From Sanguibacter inulinus (GTDB lineage: Bacteria > Actinomycetota > Actinomycetes > Actinomycetales > Cellulomonadaceae), in contig NZ_JACBYE010000034.1 in the NCBI RefSeq assembly GCF_013415325.1, positions 1 to 47,543 of the forward strand: DNA of 47,543 nucleotides, given 5' to 3'. Position numbers and translations under genes: made by a program. The notes below the pieces were generated by a model. That model had not been told where the DNA came from, ran no database searches, and worked only from the letters and a program-made list of their open reading frames with translations. Position 1 is the stretch's first letter. Each line of letters starts with the position of its first letter. Shown in pieces: positions 26,213 through 33,721 of the stretch.

Positions 26213-27972
26213 GCCCGCGCACCACACCCGAGCGCCGCCTGCGCCGCAGGTCCGCCACGCGGGCCGTGGTCGCGAGCCTCGCGGTCGTCGCGGTCACGGG
26301 CTCCCTCGCCGCCTTCGGCGACGACCTCTGGTCCGCCGGTGCCCTCGACGTCCCTGCGGGCGAGCAGGTCGCGGTCGAGGCACGCACGGCCACGCTCGTC
26401 TGCCCGGCTCCCGTGACCCTCGCCGACCCTGGCACGACAGGTGACAGCGAGTTCGGCTCGACGCCTGTCGCGACCGCCTCGACCCTCCAGGTCGCGGCCT
26501 TCGGCTCCGCCACCACCTCCGTGCTCAGCCCGCTCTCGACAGGCAGCGCGGCGGGGCCCGAGCGGACGGTCCAGGGCGCCGACCCGAGCGCCTACGCGCT
26601 CCTCGAGCAGAGCGGCAGCGCGGAGGCCGTGCGCTCGACGACGTCAGCCGGCGACGGGTCCGACACCTCGGCGAGCGCGTCCTCGCTCACCACCTCGGGT
26701 GACCTCCGCGGCCTCGCCGCGGCCAGCTGCGCCGCGCCCGGGGTGGACCAGTGGCTCGTCGGGGGAGGCACCGAGCTCGGGTCGAGCAGCCGTCTCACCC
26801 TCGCGAACCCGAGCCGCACCCCGGCGACCGTGACCCTTGAGCTCTGGGGACCGTCAGGGCCGATCGACCCCGCTGGACCCACCACCTATCTCGTGCCCCC
26901 GGGCGAGCAGGTCTCGACGCTCGTCGAGGGCCTCGCCGCCCAGCAGCGTGGCATCGTCGTCCGGGCCAGCTCGACGGGGGCCCTCGTCACCGCGACGCTC
27001 CAGCACTCCGTCCTGGACGGTCTGACCGCCCGCGGTGTCGACCTCGTGGTCGCGGGGGAGGCCCCGGCCACGGCGCAGACCCTCGCCGGGCTGACCGTCG
27101 AGGCCTCCGAGATCGGCGACGACGACGTGGCCTCGGTCCGCCTGCTCGCACCCGAGGGCGACGCCACGGCGACGATCATCGTCTTGGGTGCCGACGGGCA
27201 GCGTGTCCTGCGCGGCGCGCAGACCGCCGACCTCGTCGCCGGGACCGTGACCGACGTGAGCCTGTCCGGCCTGCCGGCAGGGACCTATTCCGTCGTCGTG
27301 CAGTCCGACGCACCCGTCGTCGCCGGTGCCGTGACGACCCAGACCGGGAAGGCCGACCGCGACGAGCCGTTGCTCGGCACACCGGTCGACCGGACCTGGA
27401 TCGCCTCGCAGCGCGGCAGCGCGACGAGCCCGAGCAGCGTCGTGCTGCCCGACGGGACGCAGGGGACGGTGTCGCTCGTCGCGCTGCCTTCTGAGGTCGA
27501 CGGCAGCACCGAGCTCGCCGACCAGGTCCCGATCGTCTACGACGAGGAGTCCGCCGCCGATGCCGCTGACGACGCTGCTGGTGACGACGCGACAGAAGAG
27601 CCGACCGCCGACGCGACAGCTGGCGACCCGACGTCGTGGGAACCGTCGACGCTGGGCACCCTCGAGGTCTACGGGACCGACGGAGGCCTGATCGTCGACC
27701 AGGACGTCGAGCTCGCCGTCGGGCAGACCACGACGGTCGACCTCGCCGACCTCGTCGAGAGCTCGGCAGCGCGGGGCGACGACGACACGGAGATCGGAGC
27801 CGTCCGCTTCGTGCCCGACCCGCAGGCCTCGACCGTGGCGGCCTGGGTCCTCACCGCCCGGGCGAGCGGCGTGACAGGGGCGATCAGCACCCTGCTGCCG
27901 ACGGTCCCGAGCGCGGCGCAGGACGCGATCGTCGTGCGGCGCTCACCGACCGTCGGGCTGCCGCGCGAGTAG
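26209..27972 (+). CDS. DUF5719-type secreted/membrane-anchored protein
   Basis: A 587-residue protein with a basic N-terminus, one hydrophobic segment (~20-38) as signal or anchor, and a long extracytoplasmic region. Two cysteines (LVCPAP and AASCAAPG) may pair. It contains repeated beta-domain motifs such as SSRLTLANPSRTPATVTLELWG and TVTDVSLSGLPAGTYSVVV, the architecture of DUF5719. An acidic Ala/Asp/Thr linker lies at ~445-475. ATG 26209 overlaps the giant glycosyltransferase stop and has GAGGAGGGG upstream, so the two are co-translated and probably form a complex at the cell surface. Function is unknown. Confidence 0.82.
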   Translation: MSPRTTPERRLRRRSATRAVVASLAVVAVTGSLAAFGDDLWSAGALDVPAGEQVAVEARTATLVCPAPVTLADPGTTGDSEFGSTPVATASTLQVAAFGSATTSVLSPLSTGSAAGPERTVQGADPSAYALLEQSGSAEAVRSTTSAGDGSDTSASASSLTTSGDLRGLAAASCAAPGVDQWLVGGGTELGSSSRLTLANPSRTPATVTLELWGPSGPIDPAGPTTYLVPPGEQVSTLVEGLAAQQRGIVVRASSTGALVTATLQHSVLDGLTARGVDLVVAGEAPATAQTLAGLTVEASEIGDDDVASVRLLAPEGDATATIIVLGADGQRVLRGAQTADLVAGTVTDVSLSGLPAGTYSVVVQSDAPVVAGAVTTQTGKADRDEPLLGTPVDRTWIASQRGSATSPSSVVLPDGTQGTVSLVALPSEVDGSTELADQVPIVYDEESAADAADDAAGDDATEEPTADATAGDPTSWEPSTLGTLEVYGTDGGLIVDQDVELAVGQTTTVDLADLVESSAARGDDDTEIGAVRFVPDPQASTVAAWVLTARASGVTGAISTLLPTVPSAAQDAIVVRRSPTVGLPRE

Positions 27973-27999
27973 CCGGGCCTGGACGCATGCGCGTCCCGG
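27973..27999. terminator. Hairpin between convergent DUF5719 and zincin-like genes
   Basis: GGACGC (27981-27986), loop ATGC, GCGTCC (27991-27996), with flanking CCGG/CGG bases extending the stem across a bulge. It lies directly after the DUF5719 stop. Confidence 0.6.
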
Positions 28000-28050
28000 T
28001 TCGTCTGTGCTCGGTCTCGCCCGCGCGGCCCCCGCCGTGCTGTCCACGGC

Positions 28051-28497
28051 TCAGCCGGGCTCGCGGAAGTGCGGGTCGATCTCCTCAGGGCTGCGGGCCA
28101 GCATGTGCGCGACCTGCTCGACGACCACGTCGCGCACCAGGTCGGCGAGGTCGGCCGCGTCGACTGCCCGTGACTCGACGGGGCGCCTGTACACGAGGAT
28201 GCGTCCGGGCTGCCCGGACTCGGCCGGGAAGTAGCGGCCCATCGGCACGCCGCCGTGCTCCCACGGCGCCGGGTCGGAGGGCGGGACGTCCTCGACGGCG
28301 AACTCGGTCCCGGTGAGCTCTCGGCCCCACGACGCCTCGAGGCGCTGGACCGTGGCGAGCACGTGCTCGTCGAAGCGCTCGGCGCGGGTGCGGTGCGCCG
28401 GGACAGACATCGGCAGGAGAGGGCCGCGCATGCCACGACCGCGACGGTCGCGACGGCTGCCCCGGACGGTCGGGTCGGACGGGACGAGATCACGCAT
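28051..28497 (-). CDS. Zincin-fold 'metallopeptidase family' protein lacking HExxH
   Basis: A 148-residue protein whose C-terminal ~110 residues align by eye with the small DUF1025 zincin family (RFDEHVLATVQRLE, GTEFAVEDVPP, GRILVYRRPVES, LADLVRDVVVEQVAHMLARSPEEIDPHF). Family enzymes carry HExxHH at the position where this one has EQVAHM, so the first His and catalytic Glu are replaced and only one of the zinc ligands remains. A peptidase activity is therefore unlikely from sequence. The basic N-terminal ~35 residues are atypical; ATG 28497 lies seven bases after a TAGGCT box (leaderless), and the in-frame ATG at M23 or M30 could be used instead. It is convergent with DUF5719 and divergent from DUF3499. 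Confidence 0.8.
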   Translation of the reverse strand: MRDLVPSDPTVRGSRRDRRGRGMRGPLLPMSVPAHRTRAERFDEHVLATVQRLEASWGRELTGTEFAVEDVPPSDPAPWEHGGVPMGRYFPAESGQPGRILVYRRPVESRAVDAADLADLVRDVVVEQVAHMLARSPEEIDPHFREPG

Positions 28498-28504
28498 GCT
28501 GCCC

Positions 28505-28510
28505 AGCCTA
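28505..28510 (-). promoter_or_regulatory. Candidate -10 box, leaderless start of the zincin-like gene
   Basis: TAGGCT on the minus strand followed by exactly seven bases and the ATG at 28497. No Shine-Dalgarno sequence intervenes. Confidence 0.45.
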
Positions 28511-28716
28511 GCCCTCGGGTCCGCCCGCGCCGTCAGGCGGACAGGCGGGCAGGCAACCTGCGGACCGACCCGCGGGTGGCGACGTCCGCGCGGCGCCCCG
28601 GAGCGGAGGTCGGTCCTCGGCGACGCCGTCCGTCCGAGCGGGTGAAGGTGGCCCCCTCGACGGTGTCAGGGCCGTCACGTCCGGCGTGGGACGCATGGCG
28701 CAGCGGTGGTGGGAGG

Positions 28717-28722
28717 TACCGT
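28717..28722 (+). promoter_or_regulatory. Candidate -10 box, leaderless start of the DUF3499 gene
   Basis: TACCGT followed by seven bases and the GTG at 28730, the spacing expected if transcription starts on the start codon. The 232-bp gap from the divergent zincin-like gene holds no other clear signal. Confidence 0.4.
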
Positions 28723-28729
28723 CTGCGGT

Positions 28730-29086
28730 GTGATCTCCGTACGCCAATGCTCCCGAACCGCCTGCGCGCGACCCGCAGTGGCGACGCTCACCTATGTGTA
28801 CTCGGACTCGACGGCCGTCCTCGGGCCGCTCGCGCACATGGCGGAGCCCCACAGCTACGACCTCTGCGAGACGCACTCGGAGCGTCTGACGGCGCCGCGC
28901 GGCTGGGAGGTCGTGCGCCTCGCGCCCGCCTACGTCGACCAGGGTCCGACCCCCGACGACCTCGTCGCCCTCGCCGAGGCTGTCCGTGAGGCCGGCCGGC
29001 CCAAGCACCTGGCCGACCCTGAGCCCGTCCAGACGGGCGAGGTCGCGCGACGCGGGCACCTGCGCATCCTGCGCGGCGAAGGCTGA
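28730..29086 (+). CDS. DUF3499 zinc-ribbon-like protein
   Basis: A 118-residue protein that begins ISVRQCSRTACARPAVATLTYVY and continues with YDLCETHSERLTAPRGWEVVRL. The CSRTAC and CETH elements form a probable four-ligand metal site. This is the DUF3499 pattern, a short actinobacterial family of unknown role encoded beside phosphomannomutase (compare Rv3258c, from memory). GTG 28730 removes a non-conserved lead and fits the leaderless box; a GTG at 28706 in frame is possible. The C-terminal third is polar and basic (ARRGHLRILRGEG). It is followed after six bases by another small zinc-ribbon ORF. Confidence 0.88.
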   Translation: MISVRQCSRTACARPAVATLTYVYSDSTAVLGPLAHMAEPHSYDLCETHSERLTAPRGWEVVRLAPAYVDQGPTPDDLVALAEAVREAGRPKHLADPEPVQTGEVARRGHLRILRGEG

Positions 29087-29092
29087 CCAGCC

Positions 29093-29368
29093 GTGGTTGA
29101 CACCGGTGGTGCGGCCGCGCCGCGGCGGCGCCGCAAGGCTCCGGCGCCAGACGTCCCGCTCGGCTCACTGAGCCAGCCGCGCACAGCCGCGCCCGGGCCG
29201 GCCTCGTGCCCCGGCTGCGCCTCCTCGTCGCTCACCCGCCTGTCGGTCAGCGGCTCAGGGGTCCCCGCGGTGTTCCTCTCCTGCCACGACTGCGAGCGCA
29301 CGGGCTGGTACGCAGCCGCCGACGGCCGCCCCCTCGACAGGGACTCCGTGCTGGGGAGCGACACGTAG
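29093..29368 (+). CDS. Small zinc-ribbon protein of unknown function
   Basis: A 91-residue frame from GTG 29093, six bases after the DUF3499 stop. The first ~35 residues are Pro/Ala/Arg-rich. The rest contains CPGC and CHDC pairs 24 residues apart with intervening beta-like sequence (SSLTRLSVSGSGVPAVFLS) and an RTGWY end, a convincing C4 zinc ribbon. Codon use follows the GC-rich third-position bias. GAAGG about ten bases upstream could be its ribosome-binding site. It ends 11 bases before the phosphomannomutase start. It probably belongs to the DUF3499 transcript. Function unknown; RNA- or DNA-binding is a guess from the fold only. Confidence 0.65.
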   Translation: MVDTGGAAAPRRRRKAPAPDVPLGSLSQPRTAAPGPASCPGCASSSLTRLSVSGSGVPAVFLSCHDCERTGWYAAADGRPLDRDSVLGSDT

Positions 29369-29371
29369 GAT
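29366..29371 (+). promoter_or_regulatory. Candidate -10 box, leaderless start of phosphomannomutase gene
   Basis: TAGGAT overlaps the stop codon of the small zinc-ribbon gene and is followed by eight bases and the ATG at 29380. No ribosome-binding site is visible for that ATG, favouring a leaderless mRNA. Confidence 0.45.
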
Positions 29372-29379
29372 TGGTGCTC

Positions 29380-30972
29380 ATGGAACCCCGTGACTCCACT
29401 CTCGCGTCTGACGGCCCGGCTCCGGTCGACCTCTCGGACCTCATCAAGTCCTACGACGTGCGCGGTGTGGTGCCCGAGCCCTTCAGCCCGGCGGTGGCCG
29501 AGGCCATCGGCGCGGCCTTCGCGACAGTCGTCGTGATCCCCGACGCGGGCGACGCGGCTGACGCGACACCGAGCGAGCCCGTCCTGGGCACTGCGGCTGC
29601 CACGGGCACGCGCCGCCGTCCGACGGTCGCCGTCGGTCACGACATGCGCGACTCTGGTCCTGAGCTCGTCGAGGCCTTCTCGCGCGGTCTCGTGGCCGCA
29701 GGGGTCGACGTCGTGCAGATCGGTCTGTGCTCGACCGACGGTCTGTACCACGCCTCCGGTGTGCTCGGCGTCCCGGGGGCGATGTTCACAGCCAGCCACA
29801 ACCCGGCCCGCTACAACGGCATCAAGCTGTGCCGTGCGGGCGCGCGACCGGTCGGTCAGGACTCCGGTCTCGCCGAGATCAAGGCCCTCGCCGAGCAGTA
29901 CCTCCGCTACGGCCTGCCCGGCCCGGCGACCGAGCTCGGCCAGACGAGCGAGCGCTCGACCCTCGGCGACTACGCGGCGTTCTTGCGCGGGCTCGTCGAC
30001 ATCTCGGGCATCCGCCCGCTCAAGGTCGTGGTCGACGCCGGCAACGGCATGGGCGGCTACACGGTCCCGGCGGTCCTCGAGACCGCTGCCGGGTTGCCGG
30101 CCCTCCCGCTCGAGATCGTGCCGCTGTACTTCGAGCTCGACGGGACCTTCCCGAACCACGAGGCGAACCCCCTCGACCCGAAGAACCTCGTCGACCTCCA
30201 GGCCGCCGTGGTCGAGCACGGCGCGGACCTCGGTCTCGCCTTCGACGGCGACGCTGACAGGTGCTTCGTGGTCGACGAGCAGGGGCAGGCCGTGAGCCCC
30301 TCGGCGATCACCTCGCTCGTCGGGCTGCGCGAGGTCGCCCGCGAGCTCGCGGAAGGGCGCACCCCCACGGTGATCCACAACCTCATCACGTCGCGGGCCG
30401 TACCGGACGTGCTCTCCGCCGCCGGTGCGACCGTGGTGCGCACCCGCGTGGGACACTCCTTCATCAAGGCGAAGATGGCCGAGCACGACGCGGTCTTCGG
30501 CGGTGAGCACAGCGCCCACTACTACTTCCGCGACTTCTTCTTCGCCGACACCGGCATGCTCGCCGCCCTGCACGTCCTCGCGGCGCTCGGCGAGCAGCCC
30601 CACCCGCTCTCCGACCTCGCCCTCGCCTACGAGCCGTACTCGGCCAGCGGGGAGATCAACTCCTCGGTCGACGACGTCGCGGCGGCGCGGGAGCGCGTCG
30701 TCCAGGCCTACGTCACCGAGGAGGGCGCCGGGCCTGTCACGGTCGACGAGCTCGACGGCCTCACGGTCACGCACTGGGACGAGCGTCCCCGCTGGTGGTT
30801 CAGCCTGCGTGCCTCGAACACCGAGCCGCTGCTGCGCCTCAACGTCGAGGCCGAGGACGAAGACATCATGGAGAAGGTCCGCGACGACGTGCTCTCGCTC
30901 GTCCGCGCGGCAGACTCCGCAGGCTCGACGACGACCGCACAGCAGGACGAGACGGACGAGGTGACGGCATGA
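29380..30972 (+). CDS. manB: Phosphomannomutase/phosphoglucomutase
   Basis: Interconverts hexose 6- and 1-phosphates; the 1-phosphates feed GDP-mannose and dTDP-glucose for wall glycans. The 530-residue alpha-D-phosphohexomutase has all four active-site elements: KSYDVRG at the N-terminus, phosphoserine loop TASHNP (S139), metal loop DGDADR (289-294), sugar-binding GEHSAHYY (E376-H377-S378) and phosphate-binding RASNTEP (477-483). About 25 residues between VVIPDAGDA and RRRPTVAVGHD are an Ala/Thr-rich insertion. ATG 29380 lies at the family start and eight bases after TAGGAT. The stop overlaps the next ATG. Mannose versus glucose preference is not decided by sequence. Confidence 0.95.
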   Translation: MEPRDSTLASDGPAPVDLSDLIKSYDVRGVVPEPFSPAVAEAIGAAFATVVVIPDAGDAADATPSEPVLGTAAATGTRRRPTVAVGHDMRDSGPELVEAFSRGLVAAGVDVVQIGLCSTDGLYHASGVLGVPGAMFTASHNPARYNGIKLCRAGARPVGQDSGLAEIKALAEQYLRYGLPGPATELGQTSERSTLGDYAAFLRGLVDISGIRPLKVVVDAGNGMGGYTVPAVLETAAGLPALPLEIVPLYFELDGTFPNHEANPLDPKNLVDLQAAVVEHGADLGLAFDGDADRCFVVDEQGQAVSPSAITSLVGLREVARELAEGRTPTVIHNLITSRAVPDVLSAAGATVVRTRVGHSFIKAKMAEHDAVFGGEHSAHYYFRDFFFADTGMLAALHVLAALGEQPHPLSDLALAYEPYSASGEINSSVDDVAAARERVVQAYVTEEGAGPVTVDELDGLTVTHWDERPRWWFSLRASNTEPLLRLNVEAEDEDIMEKVRDDVLSLVRAADSAGSTTTAQQDETDEVTA

Positions 30973-31199
30973 GCACGCAGCAGCCCGGCGCGCAGGCGGC
31001 AGGCACGGGGAGCCCCTTCCCGATCGACCCGTGGGTGCGCGAGATCTTGCGCTGCCCGGTGAGCGGGGCGACCCTCGTCGACGGCGTCGGCCCTGACGGC
31101 TCGCCCGAGCTCCACTCGACGGCCGAGCACGAGCCGCTCGCCTACCCGGTCCGCGAGGGCATCCCGGTGCTGCTCGTCGACGACGCGCGCAGGCTCTAG
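30969..31199 (+). CDS. Trm112-like small protein
   Basis: A 76-residue protein with the Trm112p/YcaR core: IDPWVREILRCPVSGATLVDG, then LAYPVREGIPVLLVDDARRL, the usual C-terminal strand. Canonical members have paired cysteines for zinc; here only the single Cys of RCPVS remains, so metal binding is probably lost. Short proteins of this type are usually encoded after phosphomannomutase in Actinobacteria. ATG 30969 overlaps the manB stop by ATGA, so it is co-translated with manB. Proposed roles as methyltransferase activators come from distant eukaryotic relatives and may not apply. Confidence 0.85.
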   Translation: MSTQQPGAQAAGTGSPFPIDPWVREILRCPVSGATLVDGVGPDGSPELHSTAEHEPLAYPVREGIPVLLVDDARRL

Positions 31200-31202
31200 G
31201 CC

Positions 31203-32021
31203 GTGCCGAAGACCATCGTCGTCACCGGTGCCAGCGACGGGATCGGTGCCGCTGCGGCGCGCCGGCTCGCCGCCTCGGGGGAGCGGGTGGTCGTCGTGGG
31301 CCGCTCGCCCGAGCGCACCCGCGCCGTCGCCGACGAGATCGGCGCCGACCACCACCTCGCCGACTTCGCCGACCTCTCCCAGGTCCGCCGGCTGGCCGGC
31401 GACCTGCTGGAGGCGTACCCGCAGATCGAGGTGCTCGCCAACAACGCCGGCGGGATCATGGGGGCCCGTCAGACGACCGTCGACGGGTACGAGAAGACCT
31501 TCCAGGTGAACCACCTCGCGCCCTTCCTGCTGACGCAGCTGCTCCTGCCCTCGCTCGTCGCAGGCAGGGCCACCGTGATCCAGACCGCGAGCATCGCGGC
31601 CCGTGTCTTCGCGAAGTTCGACATCGGCGACCTGCAGGGCGAGCATGCGTACTCCCCGCAGGCGGCCTACGGCAACGGCAAGCTCGCGAACATCCTCTTC
31701 ACCTCCGAGCTGCAGAGACGCTACGGCGACCAGGGGATCTCGGCCGTGGCCTTCCACCCGGGCGTCGTCGCGACGAGCTTCGCGAGCGACACGACGCACC
31801 TCATGCGGTTCCTCTACCACACGCCGCTCAAGCGCCTCTTCACCATCAAGCCCGACAAGGCTGCCGACGAGCTCGTCTGGCTCGCGGAGGGGACACCGGG
31901 CGTCACCTTCACCCCCGGGGCCTACTACGAGTCGAAGGAGATCGCGAAGAACGTCAACCCGCTCTCGCTCGACGCGGACCTCGCCGCGCGGCTCTGGGAG
32001 GCGTCCGAGGCGCTGGTCTGA
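31203..32021 (+). CDS. Short-chain dehydrogenase/reductase
   Basis: A 272-residue Rossmann oxidoreductase of the retinol-dehydrogenase-like SDR branch. Seen: cofactor motif TGASDGIG (8-15), VVGRSPERT with an Arg pair suggesting NADP preference, LANNAGG, the catalytic YGNGK (Y156/K160) and the post-active-site FHPGVVAT. The start GTG 31203 is three bases after the Trm112-like stop, so it may be read through from manB. The substrate is unknown. It sits where mannose-6-phosphate isomerase is found in some related loci, but has no similarity to it. Confidence 0.88.
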   Translation: MPKTIVVTGASDGIGAAAARRLAASGERVVVVGRSPERTRAVADEIGADHHLADFADLSQVRRLAGDLLEAYPQIEVLANNAGGIMGARQTTVDGYEKTFQVNHLAPFLLTQLLLPSLVAGRATVIQTASIAARVFAKFDIGDLQGEHAYSPQAAYGNGKLANILFTSELQRRYGDQGISAVAFHPGVVATSFASDTTHLMRFLYHTPLKRLFTIKPDKAADELVWLAEGTPGVTFTPGAYYESKEIAKNVNPLSLDADLAARLWEASEALV

Positions 32022-32145
32022 CGACGCTGCGCGGGGGTGGACGTCGGCCCCCGCGCTGCAGGTCGGCGGCCGTCGTGGTCGACTGGTCCGAGACCGACGC
32101 GACGCGCCGGCGCGGATCGACGAGGACCAGCGAGGGGACGAGCAC

Positions 32146-32361
32146 ATGGCCGAGCCGTTGAAGGTCGGAGACCGGGTGTCGTGGGGAACCCCTCAGGGGC
32201 GGACCCAGGGGAAGGTCGTCGAGCGCAAGACCGCCGACTTCCAGCTGGCCGGGCAGAAGTTCACCGCTTCGCAGGACGAGCCCGCCTTCGTCGTCGAGTC
32301 GGAGAAGACCGGTGCGCACGCCGCACACAAGGGCGGGGCGCTGCGCAGGCTCGCGGACTGA
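32146..32361 (+). CDS. DUF2945 / hypervirulence-associated TUDOR-domain small protein
   Basis: A 71-residue basic protein: LKVGDRVSWGTPQGRTQGKVVERKT opens a small SH3/Tudor-like beta barrel, and EPAFVVESEKTGAHAAHKGGALRRL closes it. This is the DUF2945 pattern, common in Actinobacteria and of unknown function. ATG 32146 has AGGGGA about eight bases upstream. Its frame starts 124 bases after the SDR stop; I see no promoter in that gap. It is followed by a small hairpin at 32376-32390 and probably ends its own transcript. Confidence 0.85.
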   Translation: MAEPLKVGDRVSWGTPQGRTQGKVVERKTADFQLAGQKFTASQDEPAFVVESEKTGAHAAHKGGALRRLAD

Positions 32362-32375
32362 CACACTCCTGCGCT

Positions 32376-32390
32376 CAGGTCGTCGACCTG
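32376..32390 (+). terminator. Small hairpin after the DUF2945 gene
   Basis: CAGGTC, loop GTC, GACCTG: a six-pair stem 14 bases after the stop codon. It is short, so only a weak terminator candidate. Confidence 0.35.
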
Positions 32391-32402
32391 TCAGCGGCAG
32401 AG

Positions 32403-32408
32403 TAGGTT
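32403..32408 (+). promoter_or_regulatory. Candidate -10 box upstream of the CDF transporter
   Basis: TAGGTT, TANNNT form, 79 bases before the transporter ATG. The implied leader contains GC-rich paired stretches (GCCGCAGCACGGCGC) but no recognised metal riboswitch. Confidence 0.3.
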
Positions 32409-32487
32409 TGACGCCGCAGCACGGCGCTGCCGCGTGAGACGGCCCAAGACGATGGCCCCGCGCGTCGTACCAGGACGATGAGGCACG

Positions 32488-33432
32488 ATGTCAGCACACG
32501 GTGGTTCCAAGGCGATCGTCGCGGCTCTGGCCGCGAACCTCGGTATCGCGGTCACGAAGTTCGTCGCGTACCTGCTGACGCACTCCTCCTCGATGCTCGC
32601 GGAGTCGGTCCACTCGCTCGCAGACTCGGGCAACCAGGCGTTGCTGCTCGTCGGTGGCAAGCGTGCGCGCCGCGAGGCCGACGCCCAGCACCCCTTCGGC
32701 TACGGGCGCGAGCGGTACATCTACGCCTTCATCGTCTCGATCGTGCTGTTCAGCCTCGGTGGGCTCTTCGCCCTCTACGAGGCATACCACAAGTTCTCCG
32801 ACCCCCACGGGATCGACTCCTGGCACTGGGTGCCCGTCGTCGTGCTGGTCGCCGCGATCGGCATGGAGGGGTTCTCCTTCCGGACCGCTGTCCACGAGTC
32901 GAACCTCGTGCGTGGCAAGCAGACGTGGAGCCAGTTCATCCGCACCGCGAAGGCCCCCGAGCTCCCCGTCGTCCTGCTCGAGGACTTCGGTGCGCTCGTC
33001 GGGCTCGTGCTCGCCCTCGGTGGTGTCGGGATGACCCTGGCGACAGGTGACGGTCGCTACGACGCAGCTGGGACCGCGTGCATCGGAGTGCTGCTCGTTC
33101 TCATCGCCGTGGTGCTCGCCCTCGAGACCAAGTCGCTCCTGCTCGGGGAGTCCGCGTCGAAGGACGCCGTCGCGGCGATCGAGAAAGCGCTCGTGGGACC
33201 TGGCGTGCCGTCGGTGATCCACCTCAAGACGCTCCACCTCGGCCCTGAAGAGCTGCTGGTCGCCGCGAAGATCGAGGTCGACACGACCGAGAGCGCGAGC
33301 GAGGTCGCCGACGCGATCGACGAGGCCGAGTCACGCGTGCGTGCAGCGGTCCCGGGCCTGACGATGCGCATCTACCTCGAGCCCGACCTCCGCGACGCCG
33401 CCGGCACGCTGCGCGGGGCTACGGCTCCCTGA
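32488..33432 (+). CDS. Cation diffusion facilitator family metal transporter
   Basis: A 314-residue proton-coupled divalent-metal exporter of the CDF family. Residues 7-30 form helix 1. The helix-2 metal site is in ESVHSLADSGNQ (H42, D46), and the helix-5 site appears as LEDFGALVGL (E165/D166). HPFGYGRERYIYAF follows helix 2, as in many bacterial zinc/iron/manganese members. The cytoplasmic C-terminal domain (~205-300) has the usual ferredoxin-like pattern ending in MRIYLEPD. Having Glu-Asp rather than His-Asp in helix 5 suggests a preference other than zinc, but that is inference. ATG 32488 has GAGG four bases upstream. A giant hairpin separates it from convergent proX. Confidence 0.92.
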   Translation: MSAHGGSKAIVAALAANLGIAVTKFVAYLLTHSSSMLAESVHSLADSGNQALLLVGGKRARREADAQHPFGYGRERYIYAFIVSIVLFSLGGLFALYEAYHKFSDPHGIDSWHWVPVVVLVAAIGMEGFSFRTAVHESNLVRGKQTWSQFIRTAKAPELPVVLLEDFGALVGLVLALGGVGMTLATGDGRYDAAGTACIGVLLVLIAVVLALETKSLLLGESASKDAVAAIEKALVGPGVPSVIHLKTLHLGPEELLVAAKIEVDTTESASEVADAIDEAESRVRAAVPGLTMRIYLEPDLRDAAGTLRGATAP

Positions 33433-33488
33433 CAGCTCTCTGAGCAGCCTCCGCTGACTCGGTCCCGGTTCAACCCCGCGGAGGACCG

Positions 33489-33595
33489 CGAGGTCGCACT
33501 GACGCCCACGAGGTCGCATGGTGTCCCGCGAGGTCGTACGGACACGCCGGAAGATCGCCTCGGGCGGCCTGATCTGGCGTGCCTGTACGACCTCG
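33489..33595. repeat. Three direct 20-bp-period CGAGGTCG repeats plus an inverted copy
   Basis: CGAGGTCGCA begins at 33489 and 33509 and CGAGGTCGTAC at 33529, exactly 20 bp apart. The reverse complement GTACGACCTCG lies at 33585-33595. The area is non-coding, between the CDF gene and the large hairpin before proX. Two-turn spacing of the direct copies puts them on the same DNA face, as for protein-binding iterons. Confidence 0.7.
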
Positions 33596-33633
33596 CTGCA
33601 CGGAGGACGACCTGGGTGCCAGACCGCACGAGA

Positions 33634-33683
33634 GAACGCACGAGGCCGGTCTCCCCACCAGGGGAGACCGGCCTCGTGCGTTC
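33634..33683. terminator. Perfect 23-bp-stem hairpin between CDF and proX genes
   Basis: Arms 33634-33656 and 33661-33683 are exact reverse complements over 23 bp (starting GAACGCACGAGG) with a four-base loop ACCA. It is the strongest hairpin seen in the window. It lies 38 bases beyond the proX stop and serves both convergent genes. There is no T tract on either side. Confidence 0.9.
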
Positions 33684-33721
33684 AGGACGGGTGCTCAGCG
33701 CACCTGTCCGTCAGGTGGTGC

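Noticed and set aside
33433-33721. Mobile-element end or attachment site
   Set aside because: Direct repeats and a perfect hairpin are present, but there is no transposase or integrase and no target duplication was found.
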